From an uncultured Pseudomonadota bacterium (GTDB taxonomy: Bacteria; Myxococcota; UBA796), in contig CAJWHX010000130.1 in the NCBI GenBank assembly GCA_913040875.1, positions 1 through 8,472 on the forward strand: a DNA stretch of 8,472 nt, in the 5' to 3' direction. The notes under the pieces are model-generated. The model saw only the letters and a list, made by a program, of their open reading frames with translations, had not been told where the DNA came from and searched no databases. Below, in pieces: positions 1-6,889 of this stretch; the stretch's first letter is position 1; the number at the start of each line of letters is the position of its first letter. The position numbers were made by a program, and so were the translations under genes.

Positions 1-2
1 CC

Positions 3-170
3 GCCAGTCTTTTAGAAAAGGACGGTCTCAGTCTCATCGCAGGTATTATTCTGACGCCGGTAGCACTTCTCATTGCTGGCGGAGCGATCTATTTTGCACT
101 GACCTTTGGCGTTGACGCCGTCACAGAAACATTTAAACCGATGATCAAAGGATTCTTAGGGATGTCCTAA
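3..170 (+). CDS. C-terminal fragment of a membrane-anchored protein (5' end outside window)
   Basis: The frame is open from the window edge to TAA at 168-170 and gives 55 residues ending in KGFLGMS. Residues about 12-36 are a hydrophobic, glycine/alanine-rich stretch (begins LIAGIILTPVALLIAGG) that reads as one transmembrane helix. It is followed by a short polar tail containing Lys and Glu. The only internal ATG (141) lies too late to be the real start, so this is the tail of a longer gene starting upstream. It converges on surE, with 10 bp between the two stops and no hairpin terminator there. I do not recognise the family: a single C-terminal helix is not diagnostic. It is coding by continuity of the frame and sensible composition only. 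Confidence 0.6.
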   Translation, partial: ASLLEKDGLSLIAGIILTPVALLIAGGAIYFALTFGVDAVTETFKPMIKGFLGMS

Positions 171-180
171 GTCCAAAACC

Positions 181-957
181 CTAAGATTTATTGGATAGAT
201 TGAAGGTCCACTTCTCTGCTCGAAGAAGCGTAGTTTGATCTGTACAGTCCATCTGTAGTGGAGTTAAGACCACAGCCCCCTGTTCACACCAATAGGCATC
301 GGTGTCAGACTTGGGCATTGGAAGTGGTGGTCCACCAATCCAAAAGTACGTCCGTCCACGAGGGTCCTTCTTTTCGTGCACACCAGATTTGTATTCTCTA
401 TGTCCCAATGGTTTAACAACAATTTTAGGTGTCTCTTCTTTCAACATCGCCGATGCTGGAAAATTAATATTCCACAATTCAGGTCCCTGACTACGTTCAA
501 ATAATGAGGTGATGATTTGCTGAGATAATCTGGCGGCCCGCTCATAAACAGACATGCGTTCCGCTTCGCTAGAATACTGAACATCTTCCAAAACAGAAAT
601 TGCCACGGAGAACTTCCCTTTAAAAAAACCCTCTCTAGCCGCAGCTACTGTGCCAGAGTAATAAATATCGGTCCCAAGATTGGCACCCATGTTGATTCCA
701 GAAACCACAACATCGACATCGGGACAAATATAATTCAGACCAAAATACGTACAATCTGCTGGTGTTCCAGTGAGATGATAGGAATTGTTGTCAAACAATT
801 TTAGGTATAAAGGGTCATGTAATGTAAAAGAATGCCCCTTCGCGGATTGTTCACGAGATGGTGCAACGAGAAAAATATCCCCTTTCGGAAAGACTTGCAT
901 CAAGGATTTAATCCCCATTGCAGCGTAGCCATCATCATTTACCAAAAGCAATTTCAT
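181..957 (-). CDS. surE: 5'/3'-nucleotidase SurE
   Basis: SurE is a metal-dependent nucleoside monophosphate phosphatase of the cytoplasm, often linked to stationary-phase survival; some members also hydrolyse short polyphosphate. The 258-residue product has the family landmarks in order: an N-terminal NDDG (Asp8, Asp9 as metal ligands), the APSREQSAKGHS loop (about 32-43, with the conserved Ser near 38), TGTPADC (63-69), and SGINMGANLGTDIYYSGTVA (86-105) with the metal-binding Asn near 89. Length is normal for the family (about 250). The ATG at 957 is preceded by GGAGAA five bases upstream, which fixes the start. It is divergent from the helical-repeat gene and convergent with the membrane fragment. 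In many proteobacteria surE sits with pcm, nlpD or rpoS; none of these is visible here. Family assignment is secure, while the physiological substrate is inferred. Confidence 0.96.
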   Translation of the reverse strand: MKLLLVNDDGYAAMGIKSLMQVFPKGDIFLVAPSREQSAKGHSFTLHDPLYLKLFDNNSYHLTGTPADCTYFGLNYICPDVDVVVSGINMGANLGTDIYYSGTVAAAREGFFKGKFSVAISVLEDVQYSSEAERMSVYERAARLSQQIITSLFERSQGPELWNINFPASAMLKEETPKIVVKPLGHREYKSGVHEKKDPRGRTYFWIGGPPLPMPKSDTDAYWCEQGAVVLTPLQMDCTDQTTLLRAEKWTFNLSNKS

Positions 958-960
958 CGC

Positions 961-966
961 TTCTCC
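961..966 (-). promoter_or_regulatory. Shine-Dalgarno of surE
   Basis: On the minus strand GGAGAA lies five bases before the ATG at 957, a textbook ribosome-binding spacing. It selects this start. Confidence 0.7.
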
Positions 967-1108
967 ATTTTTTATTTGAAAAACTTACTCCAATACGTTG
1001 CGAAATCGATCGGATCTATTAAAGTAAAAGTACGTTGATAGTCCCTCAAGTCAACACAACTCCCAAACATAATTCTTCCACCATCCTTCCCTCTTGGACA
1101 GAATACCA

Positions 1109-1708
1109 ATGAACACCCTTGAAACTGCTCTCTTCGGGCTTACCTCCCCAGATCCGATCAAATTTGACAACAGCTATGACACACTCCTTTTGGACGACGA
1201 TGAACGGCTGAACAATGACTTAATTGATTCCATTGAAACAAACCACAATGCTCCAGATTTGACCAAAACTCTGTTGCAAATCTTGTGTTTCCGAGCCACG
1301 CAGGCCAAGAAGGAACATCGTTGGTGCCAACGTATTCAAGGAACATTTACCTTCTCTCGCTATCTAAATATTTTGCTTCAATCAACAGAAGATGTCAACG
1401 CTGGACTTCGTATGGAAGCCATTCAGTGCTTGAGCGACATCTTCGAACACAACATGAGCGTCAGTGAACTAAACACCTTGAAAATCAAATACCCGCAGGC
1501 AATCTACCCCCTCTGTTATCCACAGGCTGTAGATTCTTCCGTTGCTACATTAGAAGGTATCGCGGACTCAGACACAGACGTTAACGTCCAGTTGCTAGCA
1601 GCTGTCACAATGCGAAAAATCCAAAAGGAATATGCCTCATTTTACAAACTTGGATTGGTCGACAACACTCATTATAATGAGCTTGAACAATGCGTCATGC
1701 ACAAGTGA
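1109..1708 (+). CDS. Uncharacterised HEAT-like helical protein
   Basis: I do not recognise this 199-residue protein. It has no signal peptide or membrane segment and should be cytoplasmic. It looks almost entirely alpha-helical. Two segments, about 92-113 (STEDVNAGLRMEAIQCLSDIF) and 153-174 (begins DSDTDVNVQLLAAVTMRKIQ), share a D-V-N-x-x-L-x-x-(E/A)-A pattern followed by an amphipathic helix. That resembles the B helix and turn of HEAT/ARM repeats, suggesting a small scaffold. The N-terminal 50 residues are acidic (LLLDDDERLNNDLIDSIE). There are five cysteines but no metal-binding spacing. A TTG at 1094 would add five residues; the ATG at 1109 is preferred because neither start has a good Shine-Dalgarno and ATG is the stronger codon. 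It stands alone, divergent from surE, and is followed by an inverted repeat and a hairpin. Function unknown; the HEAT-like reading is inference from pattern only. Confidence 0.75.
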   Translation: MNTLETALFGLTSPDPIKFDNSYDTLLLDDDERLNNDLIDSIETNHNAPDLTKTLLQILCFRATQAKKEHRWCQRIQGTFTFSRYLNILLQSTEDVNAGLRMEAIQCLSDIFEHNMSVSELNTLKIKYPQAIYPLCYPQAVDSSVATLEGIADSDTDVNVQLLAAVTMRKIQKEYASFYKLGLVDNTHYNELEQCVMHK

Positions 1709-1714
1709 TTGATC

Positions 1715-1741
1715 GATAATAATTATTCCAAAATTATTATC
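1715..1741. repeat. Perfect 10-bp AT-rich inverted repeat
   Basis: The arms GATAATAATT (1715-1724) and AATTATTATC (1732-1741) are exact reverse complements around a 7-base loop (ATTCCAA). The repeat starts seven bases after the TGA of the HEAT-like gene. It is not followed by a T tract, so it is a poor intrinsic terminator. It could instead be an mRNA 3'-end stabilising stem or a dimeric regulator site. Confidence 0.5.
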
Positions 1742-1900
1742 CGACAATCGCTCTTAGCAATATCTTCGACGGAACATACAATAGATTTCAAATCCGGATA
1801 CAAGACTACTCTTTTGGAATTGTAAGTGTAGCCCACAGTAGGAATGGATGAATCAACTACATAAACATCCTATTTTATGAGCATTTTGATGCACAAACCG

Positions 1901-1922
1901 AGCACCTTTGGGTGCTTGTTTT
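1901..1922 (+). terminator. Probable Rho-independent terminator
   Basis: AGCACC (1901-1906) pairs with GGTGCT (1911-1916) around a TTTG loop, followed by TGTTTT. A flanking AAAC/GTTT pair can extend the stem. It lies about 190 bp after the HEAT-like gene and 100 bp before the GCDH start, so it probably ends the upstream transcript. A leader hairpin for GCDH is possible if the promoter lies further upstream. Confidence 0.55.
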
Positions 1923-2012
1923 GTATTCAAAGAAGAATACTGCGTTGTTTTTAGGCAACTTGACATGCCGCACTCCTTTATTTCGGTTAAAAAAACACAC
2001 CTTCCCACATAC

Positions 2013-2016
2013 GAGG
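2013..2016 (+). promoter_or_regulatory. Shine-Dalgarno of GCDH
   Basis: GAGG lies five bases before the ATG at 2022. It decides this start over the in-frame ATG at 1965 and the GTG/TTG-type start at 1908, which lack a comparable motif. Confidence 0.65.
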
Positions 2017-2021
2017 TCTTT

Positions 2022-3227
2022 ATGTCTAGCAAGTTTACTGGTTCTGATTTCTACAATATTGACGCCCTTTTGACTGAAGAAGAGCGAGAAATACGTGACA
2101 ACACACGCGCATGGGTTGAAGAACGATTTCTATCACAAGACCACACCACTGGTCTTTCAGTCATCGAAACCCACTGTGCCAACGGTACCTTTCCAAAAGA
2201 ATTGGCGAAGGAGTTTGGTGACAACATGCTACTGGGTGTAAATCTTGAAGGCTACGGTTGTCCAGGCATGTCGAACATCGCCTATGGTCTGGCTTGTCAA
2301 GAACTGGAGCGCGGGGATTCTGGCCTACGCTCTTTCGCTTCTGTACAAGGGTCACTTTGTATGTATCCAATCCATGCGTTTGGAACTGAAGAACAAAAGA
2401 ATAAGTACCTTCCCAAAATGGCTTCTGGTGAACTCATTGGCTGCTTTGGCCTGACAGAGCCAGACCACGGTTCCAATCCGGCTGGTATGGTCACTCGTGC
2501 TGTAGATGACGGGGACTCGTACATTTTGAATGGTGCCAAGATGTGGATTACCAACGGCACAATCGCTGACTTGGCAATCGTCTGGGCTAAACTCGGTGGA
2601 GACACCCAGAAACATATCCATGGATTCATCGTTGAGAAAGACGACATTGGATTCAGTGCACCTGAGATGAAAGGGAAGCATTCTTTGAAGGCATCGGTCA
2701 CATCTGAGCTTGTATTCCAAGACTGCCGAATTCCAAAAGACAGATTGCTCCCTGGAGTCAATGGGTTGCGCGGTCCCTTCTCCTGTCTCAACAATGCACG
2801 CTATGGGATTTCGTGGGGCGCTCTCGGTGCTGCGATGGCTTGTTTTCACTCAGCGACTGACTATGCGTTGTCTCGAGAACAGTTTGGAAAGCCGATTGCG
2901 GGATTTCAGTTGGTCCAAAACAAACTGGCTTGGATGCTCCGTGAAATCACGAAAGGACAACTGCTGGCGTTCCAGTTGGGCAAGATGAAAGACGATGGCA
3001 CCATGATTCATCCGCAAATTTCTCTGGCTAAGATGAACAATGTGGATATCGCTCTCCAGATTGCGAGAATCGCTCGGGATATCCACGGCGCAAACGGAAT
3101 CCTTGCCGAGTATCCAATTATGAGGCACATGGCGAATCTCGAGAGTGTGTATACCTATGAAGGTACCCATGACATCCACAATCTCATTTTGGGGAACTAC
3201 ATCACTGGAATCCCAGCATTTGAATAG
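2022..3227 (+). CDS. gcdH: Glutaryl-CoA dehydrogenase (decarboxylating type predicted)
   Basis: This is a FAD-dependent acyl-CoA dehydrogenase that converts glutaryl-CoA to crotonyl-CoA and CO2 in lysine, tryptophan and aromatic-acid degradation, passing electrons to ETF. The 401-residue product follows the glutaryl-CoA branch throughout: ELERGDSGLRS (95-104) with the active-site Arg103 and a Glu at 96, GCFGLTEPDHGSNP (140-153), KMWITNG (173-179), LNNARYGISWG (256-266), REQFGKPI (285-292), and the C-terminal YEGTHDIHNLILGNYITGIPAF (379-400) with catalytic base Glu380. Tyr379 precedes the base, as in decarboxylating enzymes; the characterised non-decarboxylating enzyme of Desulfococcus has Val there. 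Length equals the mature human enzyme. The start at 2022 is chosen from the GAGG five bases upstream; a longer version from 1908 would add 38 unconvincing residues. It appears monocistronic, bounded by hairpins on both sides. Confidence 0.94.
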   Translation: MSSKFTGSDFYNIDALLTEEEREIRDNTRAWVEERFLSQDHTTGLSVIETHCANGTFPKELAKEFGDNMLLGVNLEGYGCPGMSNIAYGLACQELERGDSGLRSFASVQGSLCMYPIHAFGTEEQKNKYLPKMASGELIGCFGLTEPDHGSNPAGMVTRAVDDGDSYILNGAKMWITNGTIADLAIVWAKLGGDTQKHIHGFIVEKDDIGFSAPEMKGKHSLKASVTSELVFQDCRIPKDRLLPGVNGLRGPFSCLNNARYGISWGALGAAMACFHSATDYALSREQFGKPIAGFQLVQNKLAWMLREITKGQLLAFQLGKMKDDGTMIHPQISLAKMNNVDIALQIARIARDIHGANGILAEYPIMRHMANLESVYTYEGTHDIHNLILGNYITGIPAFE

Positions 3228-3245
3228 CGCCCTTTCCAATTGATA

Positions 3246-3275
3246 AAACCCCGCCTACGGTGGGGTTTCTTATTT
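3246..3275 (+). terminator. Strong Rho-independent terminator of GCDH
   Basis: The sequence from A3246 to T3268 folds into a ten-base-pair stem (AAACCCCGCC against GGTGGGGTTT, with one G-T wobble) closed by a TAC loop. It is followed by CTTATTTT. It starts 18 bp after the GCDH stop. Because the stem has A and T ends on both sides, it could also work in the opposite direction, but no gene lies on that side to need it. Confidence 0.9.
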
Positions 3276-3294
3276 TGTAGCACAACACATCTTT

Positions 3295-3298
3295 GGAG
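3295..3298 (+). promoter_or_regulatory. Shine-Dalgarno of menB
   Basis: GGAG lies six bases before the GTG at 3305. It overlaps the alternative TTG at 3293, so it supports GTG as the true start. Confidence 0.65.
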
Positions 3299-3304
3299 CA
3301 CATC

Positions 3305-4198
3305 GTGTCAGACAATCCATTCAAGGTAGACCATTGGGACGTTGTCCCCGGATTCAACTTCACAGACATTACCTATCACAGGGCCAAAAATCAAGGTACC
3401 GTGCGAATCGCTTTCGATCGACCAGAATGCTTGAATGCCTTCCGCCCACAAACGGTTGATGAGCTGTACATCGCCCTCAATCACGCTCGACAAACCAGTG
3501 ATGTCGGATGTGTTCTCATCACCGGAAATGGTCCATCCAGTAAACACGGAAAATGGTCCTTCTCGAGCGGTGGAGATCAGCGAATTCGCGGGAAAGATGG
3601 GTACAAGTATGAAGGCTCATCTGGTGAAGTGGACCTAGCCAAACTCGGTCGTCTACACATCTTGGAAGTCCAACGACTCATACGCTTTATGCCAAAAGTC
3701 GTGATTGCTGTGGTTCCTGGATGGGCTGTTGGAGGCGGACACTCCCTACACGTTGTCTGCGACATGACCATTGCCTCAAAAGAGCATGCGGTGTTCAAAC
3801 AAACAGACCCTGATGTCGCATCATTCGATTCTGGATTTGGTTCCGCCTACCTCGCAAGAATGGTTGGACAAAAGCGGGCTCGAGAAATCTTCTTTTTGGG
3901 ACTCAACTACAGTGCCGACGAAGCACTTGCAATGGGAATGGTGAACGCATCCGTTCCACATGCGGAGATAGAGGATAAGGCATTGGAATGGGGAGCACTC
4001 ATCAACAACAAGTCTCCGACCGCAATGAGAATGCTGAAATTTGGGTTCAACCTAATTGATGATGGACTCGTCGGACAGCAACTGTTCGCTGGCGAAGCGA
4101 CACGACTCGCATACGATACAGCAGAGGCACAGGAAGGACGAGAGTCCTTTTTGGAAAAGAGAGAGCAAGAGTTCAACAAGTTCCCCTGGCATTATTGA
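3305..4198 (+). CDS. menB: 1,4-dihydroxy-2-naphthoyl-CoA synthase MenB
   Basis: MenB is a crotonase-fold enzyme that closes the second ring of menaquinone, turning o-succinylbenzoyl-CoA into 1,4-dihydroxy-2-naphthoyl-CoA in the cytosol. The 297-residue product shows SSGGDQRIRG (87-96; oxyanion-hole region), PGWAVGGGHSLHVVCDM (138-154; second oxyanion glycines), QTDPDVASFDSGFGSAYLAR (166-185) with Ser173 and Asp175, and the C-terminal GQQLFAGEATRLAYDT (257-272) with Tyr270. The long N-terminus and overall wording are closer to the mycobacterial enzyme than to that of E. coli. Asp168 sits where bicarbonate-dependent enzymes have Gly, so it should be the bicarbonate-independent class. A GTG start is chosen because GGAG lies six bases before it; a TTG at 3293 would add four residues. 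Its TGA overlaps the next gene's ATG by one base. No other men gene is in the window. Confidence 0.95.
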   Translation: MSDNPFKVDHWDVVPGFNFTDITYHRAKNQGTVRIAFDRPECLNAFRPQTVDELYIALNHARQTSDVGCVLITGNGPSSKHGKWSFSSGGDQRIRGKDGYKYEGSSGEVDLAKLGRLHILEVQRLIRFMPKVVIAVVPGWAVGGGHSLHVVCDMTIASKEHAVFKQTDPDVASFDSGFGSAYLARMVGQKRAREIFFLGLNYSADEALAMGMVNASVPHAEIEDKALEWGALINNKSPTAMRMLKFGFNLIDDGLVGQQLFAGEATRLAYDTAEAQEGRESFLEKREQEFNKFPWHY

Positions 4199-4965
4199 TG
4201 TCTTCAACGTGGATCTCTCCGCAGTTGTATGAGATTTTAACGCACGGTGTTCACCAAGATCTTTCATTCTATCAACAGCAGAGCCTAGACCACCTAGGAC
4301 CCATCCTAGACATTGGAGCTGGACTGGGTAGAATCTCCGCCCCTCTTTTAAAAAACAATCAACCAGTCGTACTATTGGAACACAATCCACACATGTGTAC
4401 CGAACTCTGCAGAAGATTGTCAGAACTCTCAGAAGATACACAGCAAAAGGTTTGGGTTCTGGAACAAGATGCGACAGCCATTGACCATCTGGATACACAT
4501 GCACTAGAATTTGGAGACCCCAATGGTCTGCCAGAACAGTTTTCTCTGATTGTTGTGGGACTTCGAACGATTCATCTCTTTGATCAAAACGAGCGTCATC
4601 ACATTTTATCTTTGGCCAAACGACTGTTAACACCGAATGGTGCATTGATACTTCACTACAGTGACCTCGCAAAAGCCCCACTACAATCTAGCTGGAAATT
4701 GGTGGCGGAACATTCCTTAGAAGAGGGTACAATTGAGGTGGAAGAATGTTTTTTTCTCCACACTCCCAGTCAGATGTATCATTTGAGACATCGAATTTGG
4801 CAATCCAATGAACTTGGACAGCATGTTGGAAGCTGGAGAGTGGCACACAACCTGTATGCCATTGATTTACAAGCATTGATAAATCAGCTCTCAGACATGG
4901 GGTTTCAGACCATCCAAAACCCATCGTTGCATGGTACAGAATCCTTCATCGTAGCCAAAGTGTAA
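4198..4965 (+). CDS. Class I SAM-dependent methyltransferase, substrate unknown
   Basis: The product (255 residues, soluble) has a Rossmann-type methyltransferase core. Motif I is LDIGAGLGR (37-45), the glycine-rich SAM loop. The acidic end of strand beta-2 is Glu61 in VVLLEHN, which would bind the ribose. Motif II is QDATAID (90-96), with the acidic residue near the adenine. The strand FSLIVVGLRTIHLF (115-128) is beta-4, and LLTPNGALILHYSD (143-156) is motif III and beta-5. The C-terminal half carries WRVAHNLYAIDLQALINQLSDMGF, like the final helix of small-molecule methyltransferases. The ATG overlaps the menB TGA (TGATG), and there is no good Shine-Dalgarno, so translation is probably coupled. 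Menaquinone C-methylation (MenG/UbiE step) is a contextual guess; the characteristic UbiE motifs are not evident. An unrelated methyltransferase is equally possible. Confidence 0.85.
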   Translation: MSSTWISPQLYEILTHGVHQDLSFYQQQSLDHLGPILDIGAGLGRISAPLLKNNQPVVLLEHNPHMCTELCRRLSELSEDTQQKVWVLEQDATAIDHLDTHALEFGDPNGLPEQFSLIVVGLRTIHLFDQNERHHILSLAKRLLTPNGALILHYSDLAKAPLQSSWKLVAEHSLEEGTIEVEECFFLHTPSQMYHLRHRIWQSNELGQHVGSWRVAHNLYAIDLQALINQLSDMGFQTIQNPSLHGTESFIVAKV

Positions 4966-5017
4966 TCCAACTGAAATCGGTTACACTACTGAATAACGTT
5001 GTCAGATTGGTAAAGGT

Positions 5018-6889
5018 ATGCACAAACTGGTAGAAAGATTCAAACCCCACATCCATCAAGCCCCCATTACGGCCTCCGCTTATGACGTACAAAGTCAAAC
5101 CACAGCGACAGCCGATGCAACAGGACACATCGTTGTATACCGTGGGAGTCCACCCAGACCCTTTCACACGTTTCAAATGAATGGGGCCATTCAAGGTGCA
5201 ATGACCTTATCTCAAGGAGGAGAGCGTTTGGCTGTTGGAGATGCCAACGGAAGTCTGATGGTGATGAATTTGAATACGACATCTCCCCACTTTGAAGAAA
5301 AGCGAGAGGGAGCACGCGGTACAGTTCGTGCTTTCAGAGCCCTCGCAATGAATCCAGGTGGCACGGTTGTTGCAGCCTTGTCCAAAGACAACATCGTGCG
5401 TGTTTGGAATACCCAAACAGGTGAACGACAAAACTTCAAAGGGTTTATGGGTTCCGCCATTGAGTTTGATATGCGTGGGGAACGTCTGTTGTTGATTGGA
5501 GAAGATGGTCAACCCAAGTTTCTCCATCTCAAAAGGCAAGAGATCTTTCCGTTTGACAAACCCTTCACCCCTATTGAGCATCTTTGCTTTTCCAGAGATT
5601 ATCAGCACATATTTGCAGCAGGTCCTGGAGGATTCATCGTCTATCAAACTGCGACTCTGCAGATTGTCAATGGTCAGGCTGCGCAAAAGATGTCCGGACT
5701 CGTCTCCATTGTGTCTCACCCCTACGAAAACAAAGTCGCGATGTTTTCCAACCGATCGGCCTATCTCATAGACATCCCCTCGTTGGAATTCACAGGGAAC
5801 TTCTCACATGGTGCACCAACACCAAGTAATTCTGGACTGTGGACGCTTGAAGGTGTATCCATTGGTGGTGCAGATGGTATCATGCACTCTAAGGAAGGAG
5901 AGAGTGCAGTTCCATCCACAACGGGCGTATACGCTTGTGGTGAGTACCGACTTCTGATGCACCACAACCAGCTGACCATCTTTACGAAAAGTGGTCGGCA
6001 TCATCATCTCAAACTTCCGCATCCGGCAGTCGCTGTTAAACTTTCAAGGAACGGACAGGTGTTCATCGTAGCCTATGCACAGCATCCAATACAAGCGTAC
6101 CAAATCAAAAACGGGCAAGCAGTTAAGATCTTAGACGGTCCACCAACAAGTGTGAACCCCAACAGTATTTGGGCCAGTCCGAGTGCCGTTGCGGTAGAGT
6201 TAAGCGGAGGTGGTTGCAACTGGTGGAACTTTCAAACAGGACAAGGTCTACAAATCCCATGGGCGACAAACATCTGTCTAACGGAAGGAGGCAAATGGCT
6301 CGGAGTGGTAACACCGCAAGGTCGAATTCAAATTATTGATACCAGAACAGGTAAGAAAGCACTGGTCGACCCCAAGCCAACCTCCTCAACCCCGATTGTA
6401 CACATTGCATTTATGGGAAAATCTTCGATATTGCTTGCGCTAGACAATGAAGGCTACCTCATGTCTTACGACCTCTCTCAAGGACTTATCGAGGGGGCAC
6501 ACGGTGAAGACATTATTCAGGTCAACAGTCTAGTACATCGTCTACAAGGTTTGCATGGTGGTGAAATTGCCATGCTACTGCTCAAATCGAACGATGATAC
6601 AAATCATCCGTCACATGGACAGCTTCTGGTACTTCCAATCAAAGATCTGAGTGGCGCGTCTTTGTTTGAATACATCCCCTTGAACTGCTCTCTCAACTCA
6701 AAAACAGGTAGCATTCTTCAACCGGCACCGGCGAGTGCAGCACTCGAAGAGCAAATCATCTCGAACAATACAATTCTTCCTGGACTTCAAAATCCAGTTG
6801 TATACAGATCGCTGCCAAACAGTGAATGGATTGTATTCAACGAGCAAACGACACTCGCAATGAGCAGCAATGTCTACAACCAACTCTGA
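5018..6889 (+). CDS. WD40-like beta-propeller protein
   Basis: A 623-residue protein without a signal peptide or membrane helix, hence probably cytoplasmic. It is built of repeated beta-propeller blades of about 35-45 residues. Clear blade ends are DATGHIVVYR (33-42), DANGSLMVMNL (75-85), the most canonical KDNIVRVWNTQTGE (123-136), and TPQGRIQIIDTRTGKK (432-447). Weaker ones lie near 200-215, 240-255, 345-365, 395-412 and 470-486. That is roughly ten or more blades, enough for one large or two smaller propellers. The last 80 residues (about 545-623) have no blade pattern. Such proteins are usually protein-interaction platforms; no catalytic domain is visible. The gene follows the methyltransferase by 52 bp with no terminator and overlaps the next gene by 20 bases, so it is probably part of the menB cluster. 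The Shine-Dalgarno-like AAAGG is only one base from the ATG, so the start is plausible but not certain. Confidence 0.82.
   Translation: MHKLVERFKPHIHQAPITASAYDVQSQTTATADATGHIVVYRGSPPRPFHTFQMNGAIQGAMTLSQGGERLAVGDANGSLMVMNLNTTSPHFEEKREGARGTVRAFRALAMNPGGTVVAALSKDNIVRVWNTQTGERQNFKGFMGSAIEFDMRGERLLLIGEDGQPKFLHLKRQEIFPFDKPFTPIEHLCFSRDYQHIFAAGPGGFIVYQTATLQIVNGQAAQKMSGLVSIVSHPYENKVAMFSNRSAYLIDIPSLEFTGNFSHGAPTPSNSGLWTLEGVSIGGADGIMHSKEGESAVPSTTGVYACGEYRLLMHHNQLTIFTKSGRHHHLKLPHPAVAVKLSRNGQVFIVAYAQHPIQAYQIKNGQAVKILDGPPTSVNPNSIWASPSAVAVELSGGGCNWWNFQTGQGLQIPWATNICLTEGGKWLGVVTPQGRIQIIDTRTGKKALVDPKPTSSTPIVHIAFMGKSSILLALDNEGYLMSYDLSQGLIEGAHGEDIIQVNSLVHRLQGLHGGEIAMLLLKSNDDTNHPSHGQLLVLPIKDLSGASLFEYIPLNCSLNSKTGSILQPAPASAALEEQIISNNTILPGLQNPVVYRSLPNSEWIVFNEQTTLAMSSNVYNQL

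Larger units (their letters stand above)
1709..2021. other. Intergenic region between the HEAT-like gene and GCDH (313 bp)
   Basis: I see no convincing gene in this stretch. It holds a perfect AT-rich inverted repeat (1715-1741) seven bases past the upstream stop, a GC-rich hairpin with a T-rich tail (1901-1922), and the GCDH ribosome-binding site (2013-2016). The GCDH promoter should lie here. A TTGACA at 1960-1965 matches a -35 box, but no good -10 follows at normal spacing. The open frame from 1908 overlaps the hairpin and has no Shine-Dalgarno, so it is not treated as coding. Confidence 0.6.

Noticed and set aside
1034..1073. Promoter for the HEAT-like gene (TTGATA with CATAAT)
   Set aside because: The two boxes are separated by about 27 bases, too far for a sigma-70 type promoter, and no better pair was seen in the divergent spacer.
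1785..1800. T-loop-like TTCAAATCC suggesting a tRNA
   Set aside because: The flanking bases do not form a T stem, and no acceptor or anticodon arm can be built around it.
1845..1876. GGATG/CATCC stem followed by TATTTTA as a second terminator
   Set aside because: Only five base pairs with a 16-base loop, too weak to call.
1960..1992. TTGACA as a GCDH promoter -35 box
   Set aside because: The hexamer is perfect, but no reasonable -10 lies 16-18 bases downstream; the nearest AT-rich candidates are at 11 or 21 bases.
1908..2021. N-terminal extension of GCDH by 38 residues, or by 19 from the ATG at 1965
   Set aside because: The extension begins inside a hairpin, lacks a Shine-Dalgarno, and does not resemble family N-termini, whereas the ATG at 2022 has GAGG five bases upstream and gives the normal length.
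2297..2849. Two overlapping 165-residue minus-strand frames opposite GCDH
   Set aside because: Both overlap each other and a highly conserved gene, with proline, serine and cysteine-rich composition typical of antisense shadows.
4052..4681. 209-residue minus-strand open frame across menB and the methyltransferase
   Set aside because: It lies opposite two well-supported genes, has no recognisable domain, and reads like the antisense shadow of real coding sequence.
5207..5719. 170-residue minus-strand frame opposite the WD40-like gene
   Set aside because: No domain, no ribosome-binding context, and the plus-strand frame has clear repeated blades.
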